A stretch of 64,000 bases of DNA from Macrocystis pyrifera (taxonomy: Eukaryota > Sar > Phaeophyceae > Laminariales > Laminariaceae). Positions 53,198 through 61,795 of this stretch are shown here, in pieces. Position 1 is the stretch's first letter. Every line of letters starts with the position of its first letter. Made by a program: the position numbers and the translations under genes. The DNA is taken from contig JASSKH010000020.1 in NCBI GenBank assembly GCA_031763025.1, forward strand, positions 2,511,756 to 2,575,755. Direction: 5' to 3'. The notes under the pieces were generated by a model. It was not told where the DNA came from. It worked only from the letters and a program-made list of their open reading frames with translations, and searched no databases.

Positions 53198-53360
53198 GGT
53201 TGAATTTGCTTCTTTGTGGATTGCCCTAGCAGCCGGTGGTGATCGTAGTCGTTATTTTTTGTGTATGGTAGATATATACGTGGTTGAAGTTGCTTTCTTT
53301 GTGGATTGCCTCAGCAGCCGGTGGTGATCGTAGTCGTTATTTTTTGTGTACGGTAGATAT
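53198..53360. repeat. Tandem duplication of an 84-bp unit
   Basis: GGTTGAATTTGCT... at 53198 and GGTTGAAGTTGCT... at 53282, both followed by TTTGTGGATTGCC, AGCAGCCGGTGGTGATCGTA and GTCGTTATTTTTTGTGTA. Confidence 0.85.
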
Positions 53361-53449
53361 AAAAAGCGAAGAGAATGTTTAGCAACGTGAGCTAGACGTT
53401 TACACTTGTATTCGCGAAGAATATTTTTGTGCCATTAATACATACCCGG

Positions 53450-53530
53450 CCGCCCCGGTAGTCTAGTAGCCAGCCAGAAACGCTACTACCACTGTAGCAT
53501 TGCCACCCGAGTTCGAATCTCACCATGGTG
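53450..53530 (+). ncRNA. Possible tRNA-like sequence or SINE head
   Basis: GCCCCGGTAGTCTAGTAG resembles an A-box region and CCCGAGTTCGAATCTCACC a B box, 55 bases apart. The T arm pairs only three bases and no clean anticodon arm forms. Single copy in the window. Confidence 0.25.
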
Positions 53531-54045
53531 AGGTTTTGGCCGTACTGGAAAACTAAAGTATTGAGTGTTTTTTACAAAGCTACGAGTATAGTCTTCTCGC
53601 GGTCAAAATGCTAGGCCCGAACCATAGTGGGAGGGGGGATAAGAGCCTATTAAATAGTACGTGACCTCGGTTCTGAACTACTAGAAATAGAACGGAAGGT
53701 GAGAAAATGAGGCCGGAGAGAGTGGATAGGATAAGGAAATATCTACTCAAAAATATACATATAAACATATATGAACATCAACAAGTTGTAATTTACCAGG
53801 TGTTATAGATATAGTATTGTGATCAGGTCTACACAACTATTGCCCCTTTTATGTCTGTTTCGGACAACTTGCCCAGGGCACAAACCATCACACCACGTCG
53901 GTATAGCCTACTCCGACGAAGTAGATGAAATGATTGAGACACACCTGCGACGAATACAGCGCCTTTTACAAGTTGCCACGAACTCGCGGAAATATCTGCG
54001 TATGAATGAATAGCTCTATTAGTAGCAGTACATAATGTTATTAAT

Positions 54046-54256
54046 ACTATCGTATAGGATGTGTATATCGTGCCTGTCGTATCCAGTGCGATGAAATGGC
54101 ATGCATTGTCTACTCTGATTGCTGCATAGCAATGTAGTACATCTGTCTCGTAGTTTCGTGGCCACATAGGCTGTATCTATCTAGGCTCGAAGAATCTGCA
54201 CGGGCACTATTAATAGATGTGTTGGACGTCGACGGACAGAAAGAACGGTCTAAGGT
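54046..54256 (+). repeat. LINE 3'-end fragment, diverged
   Basis: TGTGTATATCGTGCCTGTCG to GACAGAAAGAACGGTCTAAG parallels 37883-38062. A CTATTAATAG insert breaks the match near 54205. No simple-sequence tail remains. Confidence 0.65.
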
Positions 54257-54589
54257 GAGCTACACCACAGGAGTGTTCGGCGAAGATATCGTATTACCGC
54301 TTTACGGCATGATGGTGAGGTCCTTCCTCGGTAAGCAAATAGTCTGGCTTGCGGTAGTTTCGTGTCTTCCAATGTCCCTTCTCCACAAAAGCCGCATACT
54401 TCTATAAGAAACCCCTCGAGTTTGTCAAGAGGGCGGCGCCTTGATTTTCGGCGTGAGCTTTGCCAGCGACCACCACCGGCGATACTGGTGGGGGGGGGCG
54501 TCTTGTTGCGGATAACCAGTGACTAGCGCGGAAATAACTGCGATACAGCTGCACAAATCTGCAACGACGTTTGCCCAAGTTGCTTTGGT

Positions 54590-55310
54590 CACGAAGACCA
54601 CATGTCCTTCGCCGAGACCTGGTGGGCCGTTCAAGACTGGGCCTAGATTCATAGTCGAAGGCCTTAGTTAACTTGTTCCGAGCCACCGAGGGATCAACGG
54701 TTCATTTTTCACTCCCTCTGGTGTTTGGCAAATTTGGAGTTGGGACCGTTGGGACCGGTGTTTGTTTACTCCACTGCATCGAAAAAGGCGGGTAATTTGT
54801 ACCGGGGAGTCTTCAAAGCAGTCGAATTGCTCACGATCAAGCGACACGAGGATGATGCAAAGCTGGGTAGGCAGTGCCGCAAACCTGTTGCATATGTGGC
54901 GTCCACCGGAAGGCGGGGACGGCAACATAATATCAAGAAGGGAGCCCGACCAAGGTAATTGGGGCAGGCGGGGCAACAGAAGAAAAAAAAATACATAGAG
55001 GAGAAACTGCGGTAGACGAACATGGGAAGGACACGGAAGACAGGGGTGCAAGGGACGAGACCGACTTGTAGGTGAAATATGTGTACGCTACTCGTACCGC
55101 CAACTGCTGCCGTTATTAATAGTTACTTCCAACGTGATGTTTCTTTTTTATGTTTTCTTTTTTTGCCCTTTGAGCCTCCGTGAACATATTTTTTTCCTAT
55201 TTCTTCTAGCTTGTCTTTCTGAAAGAAATTTTGTTTGGTGAGCGGATGACAAGCCTATTTCGGTTTGTGTTGTATTGCCTTACGCATCTTCTCCGGGGGT
55301 GACGTACGAC
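54590..55310 (+). mobile_element. LINE, 5'-truncated, old copy
   Basis: GAGACCTGGTGGGCCGTTCA at 54618 matches 36790-36815 of the main LINE. Coding homology continues through MANLELGPLGPVFVYSTASK, KAGNLYRGVFKAVELLTIKR and RHEDDAKLGRQC, with stops and frameshifts, to a basic tail near 54950. The 3' untranslated match (CTACTCGTACCGCCAACTGC) reaches about 55120-55310. Confidence 0.7.
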
Positions 55311-55666
55311 AGCAATACTACAGTGCTACCGCTGTCGAACAAAATACGAACGGGTGGCATCCCTCTCTCTTCTTCGCCTGGGGGTTCCCCCTGCGAAGTG
55401 TCTGTCGTGTAGCGTCCCTCCCGCTTCGTGTGTTCCCACGAAAGGGGATGACAGACCGCGTGGCAATGGCTCCGGCTGCATTCAGAAGCCAACCCGTGTG
55501 CTCTATCGGGTCCCGCTCATGGGCTGCCGCTTTGTTCTGGTTGTTTTGGATGTTGGTCTTCTTGGCTTTATCTTTTTACTCCCCTCTCACGAAAACATAT
55601 CTTGTGTTGCTTTAACGGGATTTGTCTGTTCTTTCTTTGTTCGTTTCACGTCCTTGTACTTCGCGC

Positions 55667-55775
55667 TATTACGGGGGACCATAGTAAGGAGGACCGAATG
55701 TTGTTAGCAAAAATAGGTAAATATCCAGGTTTTTATGTATACCATAGGTCCTATTAACTATGGACCCCCGTAATA
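55667..55775. repeat. MITE, family 1
   Basis: Complete 109-bp copy, TATTACGGGGGACCATAGTA to AACTATGGACCCCCGTAATA. Confidence 0.9.
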
Positions 55776-58197
55776 GGAGATCTTCTTTTTTCTCTTTCGA
55801 GCTTTGGATTCCTTCGTTTCCCTACGATGATATTTTAATGTTTGACGGTTGAACATAGGATACTTGGATATTAGATCAGAAATTTGACATCGTCGTAGCC
55901 CACAATACAGGCGCAAATACAGATTGTGGTTGTTGTGAGAGGACGATACAAAATAGTCCAGGGGTGGAAGGTTCTAGAAATCAGGCTTCAGAAAAAGCCT
56001 CTTCCTGATCAGGTGGTGCACGCACGAAGAAATAATCATTCCGCACTAAACCACAATATTAGGCTGAGTGTACCGTCATTTTCCCCACTCATTATGCGTG
56101 CATGTATGTGTGTTGTATGTATGCGCCGATAATAAATAGATGAAATGTGCATGTCACGACCCATACCCCATCGATTGCGACGGAACCGGGGCCGGACGAG
56201 CAGGAAGCGCGTAGAGAATAGTCCCCAGCCTCGTGGCAAACGGTCGATATGTTGGCAAGGGAGCTCGGCTAGCATAGGTTACATGGCCTATCGTCGGACC
56301 TGGTGACACTCTAGGAAAAAACAGAAAGCGGACGCATGCCGCAGGAAGCAGCCGCACGAACTTGTAGAATACTCGTCGCAAGCACATACCAAACTGTCGC
56401 TCCGTGACATATCGCGACCAAGGACCAAAGCAGGGGTCTCCCACCACACACAACGCAGTCCGCACCTACAGACAGCAACCCGCGAAACGCTTCGGTCTCT
56501 GTTCTGGGTTGCTGCGAGAAATGAGAAATTCTATTTGTTTTTTGTTTTTTTCATCCTCCGGCGGATTGGTAAAAAGAAAGCTTAAGCTCACCACACTTCC
56601 ACGTTCCAATTTCGTGTCGTGTGTCAATCTAGCCCGTCTGGGCACGTTGACCCGACCTGACCCCCAAGAGGAGCAGGTGCAGTGGAGATAGCCACCCGGG
56701 AGAGTCATCTCTCCAGGGTAGTGTGGGACTTGCGCGAGCTCACCCACTATCAAAAACCGAGGTTATGGGGCCTTCCCGCCGGACTTGGACTAGTTACAGT
56801 CCACCCTACCCGTTGGGGCGTTGGTCCTAATCGGAGGGCATTTTTTGAAAGGGTGCAGCGGGACCTACCCAGGCTCCCCCTAGAGATACTGCACCACCCC
56901 GCAGCATCCGTCGCTGTAGCCGTCACAAGGCATCCCACACCTGGTGCCTGTAACATCGAAAAGTACTCCATCTGCAGCTGGTGGTACAGTGTCGTGATTT
57001 TCATGGGCGTGATGTTTACTGAGTTGGTGTATAGTTGGTCTCGAGGCTGGCTTGAAAAAAAAAAAAACGCGCGAACGTTCAGATGGGGTATAGGTTTCGC
57101 CGCGTTTCGAAACCTAGCAGTCCCACAACAACATCCCAACACACCTCCTCGGCACGAGATTCGCAATGTAAATATACCCCACTAAGATGGACCTTCGAAC
57201 GCATAGCTTTGTGCATTCTTCGGGCCGCGGCCGCAGCACGCAGGCCTAGCTTTTGAAGTCCTTTGCTCGAGTGCTGCGACTTCAAGCATTTTTGTTGTTA
57301 GTCGTACCATTGATGTACGAGGATGTATGTGTCTACCTAGTACATGATGTTTTACGCCGCAGTAGCTTGGCAGTACGTGGCTGGTCTGAATTACGAGTAC
57401 GTACGATGGAACGAGCCCGACACCATTATCTATGATGAACTAAGTAACAGAGCGCGCAAATCAGCTACTACTGTATGCAGCAGAATATAATACGAGCTGT
57501 GCGCAGCAGTAAGCAACACTCGGAACGTGCATTGTTTTTGCGGCTTCTGACGAACACAAAGCGCGCACAGCAGTGCCTGCTGCTCATCATGCGATGCCGC
57601 CGCAGGTTGTTTGTCAGATAGCCCATCCTTGTATTTTCCTGTTCCCCCGAGAAAACGCCCTATACCCTCTCACGCTCGCCCGTGTGTGGAATGTGTTGTG
57701 GATCCGTTCGCTTTTTAGACAACCCATCTAATCCTTGTCCTGCCCCACAGAGTCGTAGCACTTGCCCCCCCGCGATCTCTCTCCGACCATCAGATATCGG
57801 ATGTGTTGCGTGCTGTGTGCTTTGTGTGGTGTATGGTTCGTCGGGGTCGTGGTGTGAGGTGTGCCGCGGCCGTGGGGGGTTGGAAAGTGACCTAATGCGG
57901 GTAAGCAAACGGACGGAAACATCCTTATTGCTTCGACTCTTCCAGGAAAACGCCACACTCTTGACTCCGGGCGACCCCAGAAATACCTATGAATTGTGGA
58001 ACGAAAGAAGGATGTTGCCGGCCGCTACCTCTTGGACCACGAAAAATGTCCGTGATTTGTGGTGACGGTGTGACATCTGATTGGTGGCGCACGTCGTATC
58101 CCCTCACCGAATTCACATGGCGCATACGTACTCAGTCCGCTCGCACGCACCTCTCTGCTTATCACCAACCTTCTGCGGCAGCTATAACCACGCACCG
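55776..58197. other. Unassigned region upstream of the gene at 58269
   Basis: The longest plus frame (56682-57185, 167 codons) has mixed composition, runs through an A12 tract and shows no motif. A frame at 57682-58065 reads LLLRLFQENATLLTPGDPRN and could be an upstream exon, but I cannot support it. No repeat partner seen. Confidence 0.4.
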
Positions 58198-58221
58198 AGT
58201 GAGTGAGTGAGTGAGTGAGTA
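58198..58221. repeat. GTGA microsatellite in the 5' leader of copy B
   Basis: Six tandem GTGA units ending 48 bases before the ATG at 58269; probably in the 5' UTR. Confidence 0.85.
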
Positions 58222-58268
58222 TTGGATTATCACAATCACCTGGTACTACATAGCTCCGCCTGTGTGTG

Positions 58269-58907
58269 ATGGGAACGTGCAAAAGCAAGGTGCACAACAA
58301 CCCGGACGAATTCAACGAAGCCCGGGCCCCAGGGCTGAACGAAGTCGGCCTTGGGTTCGTCGCTTCTATCAAGTCGCCGACTTCGTTCTGGAGTCCTGAA
58401 CCACGGGTCGTGCTAGCGAACAGAAGCGACTACTCTGTCTCCTACTGGGTGGTGCAAGAAGACAAAAAGAGGACCACCGAACACCTCGAGAGCATCGTCG
58501 GCTCTATCGGCCTTCACCTCAACGTGGGAAACACCGGCGGCAGCTTGGTGGGAGACCTGGAGAGAACCACTGAAGACACGGCCCACACGGAGAATGTGGC
58601 GTACTTCCTGATGAGAGACCACCGCATGTGCCCGGGCGGGCGCACGCAGCCCACCCAGGTGCCTTTCCCGATGGACTGCCAAGATGTAAGGGTGTACGGG
58701 TTCTTCCAAGAGAACGGACAATGGCGGCGATTCAAGGACAAGGTGTACTCTATCGCGAGGGAGAAGAAAGACTTCCATATCACCGCGCTGACGTCCAACA
58801 TCATCCCTTACGCTAAGGTGGCCTTCACGATGGAGACGAGGGGTGAGAGCCTGGACGTTCTGGTTGCACTCATTGAAAAAAGGCCCGGAAGAACAACAAA
58901 TAAATAA
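58269..58907 (+). CDS. Putative N-myristoylated protein, unknown family, copy B
   Basis: 212 codons, uninterrupted. The first ATG gives MGTCKSK: Gly2 for myristoylation with Ser6-Lys7 favouring the transferase, plus Cys4 for possible palmitoylation. The family is not recognised. Blocks shared with the gene at 16612: residues 45-69 (PRVVLANRSDYSVSYWVVQE, then DKKRT; 18 of 25 identical), 111-120 (AYFLMRDHRM), 125-146 (RTQPTQVPFPMDCQD, RVYGFFQ), 150-162 (GQWRRFKDKVYSI) and 170-181. Alternating hydrophobic and charged residues suggest a beta-rich fold. There is no signal peptide or transmembrane segment, and only one Cys (Cys137) is shared by both copies. It lacks copy A's Ser-rich insert and has its own C-terminus (residues 182-212, ending in basic residues). 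Probably membrane-anchored on the cytosolic face. Confidence 0.82.
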   Translation: MGTCKSKVHNNPDEFNEARAPGLNEVGLGFVASIKSPTSFWSPEPRVVLANRSDYSVSYWVVQEDKKRTTEHLESIVGSIGLHLNVGNTGGSLVGDLERTTEDTAHTENVAYFLMRDHRMCPGGRTQPTQVPFPMDCQDVRVYGFFQENGQWRRFKDKVYSIAREKKDFHITALTSNIIPYAKVAFTMETRGESLDVLVALIEKRPGRTTNK

Positions 58908-59887
58908 GGGTTATTCTTGCCTGGCTGCAGGTGAACAATCTACTGTAGTTGTGTGCTGCGCACCTATATGTGCATCAGTGGTACAGGCCACGTTCTTAGC
59001 CCCCGACGAAAAAAGCAAAACAAAACACTTGGGTACAAAAGTAGCATTGTACAAACTCGGGTGTTCGTCCACAAGCCGCATCAATTTCTCAGTGAGAAGG
59101 GCCTCTTCGAACTTCCCGCTGTCTGCATCCGAATAATTTTTTTGGTTGCCCATCTGCGCAGGTTTTATGTGTCTCCGTACGTAATGTAGCTGCGCTGTAC
59201 TGCATAATGTTGAGAGATGGCACACAGTATGTGTAGAGTTGGCGGGCAGAGCCGCTACTCCTTTTAATCGAACCCTGTGTTGGGCGCAATCTGCCTGCGG
59301 AAGTAGTGCTGGTTTGCATTGGAACAGTAAAATGAGACAAGGAACGCTGCCGGCGGCACTCTCAGTCTAGCATTGTCACCACGTCAGCAACCCCGGCGCC
59401 CCCGACAAAGTCAGTGATCGACAGCCAGAGATGGTTGTCCTGCTGCTACCACTGCGTCAATCCTGCCAATCCTGTCGTCCAACAACCAACCGATCACAAC
59501 GCCGTATAGATATGCCCGTGGTATGTGCGTCAAGCGTTAGGGATAGTCGGAGCGAAATCAAGCGCATTCGAAATATACGGAGAAAATGCGTGGTTCCACG
59601 CAAGATTGTCTACACCCCTCATCGAATTTGCAAGTAAATAGTTTTTCCAGAAATCGGAGAAAGCGTCAAGCCCAGGCGATGCGTCTATCGACAGAGGAAT
59701 TTAGACGAGATATTTCCAAAGACAACATGTTTGACGTTGTTTGTTGCCCCATCATAGCGGAGACTACTTCGTAAATGGTTGGTACCTCCCGTGTTCCATG
59801 GCACCGTCTAGAGGGTCGTGTGTGCCGTACATAGTAAACGACATGCCACAGACAGTAGTAGTACTTCAGGACAAAGTTCAATACAAT
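58908..59887. other. No recognisable gene
   Basis: Downstream region of copy B. The 104-codon minus frame at 59225-58911 has no motif. No polyadenylation signal can be asserted. Confidence 0.45.
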
Positions 59888-59986
59888 GTTAACCCCTTTA
59901 GTACTGCAGTCCCGATTTGGGGACAAACCATTCTAATTCCAAGTGGTTTGTCCCCAAATCGGGACTGCAGTACTAAAAGGGTTAAC
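59888..59986. repeat. Near-perfect palindromic MITE, piggyBac-like ends
   Basis: Arms of 43 bases (GTTAACCCCTTTAGTACTGC... and ...GCAGTACTAAAAGGGTTAAC) differ at a single position and enclose a 13-base loop. TTAA at 59889 and 59982 followed by CCC inward is the TTAA target plus CCC end typical of piggyBac elements. Confidence 0.85.
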
Positions 59987-60054
59987 ATAAAAGCGCTGTT
60001 CCAGGCTGGGTTCATAATGGGAGAATGAGTGGAGTATGTCATGCACCAACGCCA

Positions 60055-60098
60055 GATATATATAATATATATATATAAAATATATATATATATATATA
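60055..60098. repeat. TA microsatellite
   Basis: TA dinucleotide tract with one AAA interruption. Confidence 0.9.
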
Positions 60099-61439
60099 TC
60101 CCCTAGTATAGTTTATTACTTTTTTTGGAATGTCAGCCTGCATTTCTTGTCACTACTGCATAATTGGTGTTCTGTGTGGCACACGTGAAATTCCCGCACC
60201 TCCCCGTACAGAAAGGCTTCCTGACTGACATGCGCGAGCTCACAGAAAATTCCGGTTGTACTCTCATTGAACTTTTGATGCCTCATCACGCACACCTTCT
60301 GGGCTAATCACAGACGAGCGGTGCATGATAATCTGCTGGAACGGGACATCCGCTTTGTATTGCTCGATGACAGCGTCATGGGCTCGAAAACGAGAAACAC
60401 GTATGTATCCATAATAATGTGATGTGAGCAAGACTTGATACGATATTGTTACATCGCCCTAAATCCTTTTTTGTACTTCAGTCCCGTTTGCGGGCCCAAC
60501 CTACTCGGACTCTGAGTGCTTTGTCCTCGCAATGAGAGTGCAGTCGCAAGACTCGGGCATAGCCTACATTATTGATGTATACATGTGTAGCTCTAGCTGG
60601 TGAGCACGATTCTGAATGGAATTTTCTTAGAATCGCACGCAAAGTACGACACTTTCTCTTCGTATATATTTTTTTTCGTCTTGGGACTATACATTTGTCA
60701 GAGGGTTTAAACCAGTAGGTAGTAGATCATCAGCTGTGAGATCGAGCCGATTTCATCGCAAGGTTGTTTGCGAGCTGTGAGCTGTGCTGCGGATTATTGT
60801 GAACTGTGCTGCGGATTATTTATGGCGTCATGCAGGACGTGTATACTACTGTTGCTTGCGGTCTGTAGTGGTTGCACTACAGTAGCACCATTCCGACCAT
60901 TTAGTTTATGAACCGAGAAACGATATCCTCGACGGGGATATTAATTCGTTAAGCAGACAGGCAACAAAACAGCCGCAGCACGTGTACGAACCACAGAGTC
61001 TATAGGAAAACAACCTGGGAACCGATCACGATACCATCTACGTGTTCTTCCTTATTGCTGCACCGTACTGTTAATATATCCAATCACAGTTCTGAAGGAG
61101 TGAAGTACTGAACGGCATTTGATCTGTGCTAGTCGGGGACGGTACCAGAGTATATACCGCTGCCCACTTTGTGACCGCCTATTTTATTTTTCAAATTATG
61201 CTGTTCAAACATTCACCTCCTGTTTTGCCCTCAACCGGATGCTGCCCCGCGAGCAGAACCTGAACGACCAGCTAGCCCGAGCACGTGTGGCCAGAAGGTC
61301 TTCTAATCCCTCGCTCAGAACCGTTCGAGAAATGGGGGAGAAAGAAACGAGCGACTTATCTGTGGAGCTGGAAGGTAGAAGCCTTGAGACAATCAACCAT
61401 ACGGTATAGCAGGCCTTCTACTACTGTACAAAAAAGTTG
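60099..61439. other. No supported gene
   Basis: A 96-codon plus frame at 61119-61409 has a plausible charged C-terminal half (LNDQLARARVARRSSNPSLR) and might be an exon, but I see no motif. Confidence 0.4.
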
Positions 61440-61530
61440 AATTGTGATGGTATTACCTCCTACTGAATTATAGGGGTAAAATATCGATCGATTACCCAGC
61501 CCAGGGTAATCCTGATAACACTGTGTCCAC
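61440..61530. repeat. Dispersed repeat E, copy 1
   Basis: ATTATAGGGGTAAAATATCG, ATCGATTACCCAGCCCAGGG and TAATCCTGATAACA are repeated at 61737-61793. Confidence 0.8.
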
Positions 61531-61674
61531 CCCCTCTGAACGGCGGGATGTTTGGGACATAGGTACCGTATTCGTACGGCCGTATGCTGACCTACCCGCT
61601 TCGTTTCAATGCATGGGGAACCAGGGAGATATGTTTTTGGGGGTGCACATGCGCAAGTGTTTCTATAAAAGGAA

Positions 61675-61740
61675 CGTTCGAAGTGAGGCTCGAACCCGTG
61701 TCCTCGACCACGTCGAACGTGATGGTCCTACCTACTGAGA
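61675..61740 (-). ncRNA. tRNA-like sequence adjoining repeat E
   Basis: The minus strand reads CTCAGTAGGTAGGACC (A-box-like), ATCAC-GTTCGAC-GTGGT (five-pair anticodon stem with loop anticodon TCG, U33 and a purine at 37) and GGGTTCGAGCCTC (B box). The T stem pairs poorly and the acceptor is unclear, so a SINE head or pseudo-tRNA is more likely than a working gene. Confidence 0.4.
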
Positions 61741-61795
61741 TATAGGGGTAAAAGATCGATCGATGACCCAGCCCAGGGTAGTCCTATTGACAGAA
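61725..61795. repeat. Dispersed repeat E, copy 2
   Basis: GATATAGGGGTAAAAGATCG, ATCGATGACCCAGCCCAGGG, TAGTCCTATTGACA; directly joined to the tRNA-like sequence. Confidence 0.8.

Noticed and set aside
56682..57185. 167-codon plus frame as a gene
   Set aside because: No motif or conserved partner, and it reads through an A12 tract as poly-Lys; insufficient support.
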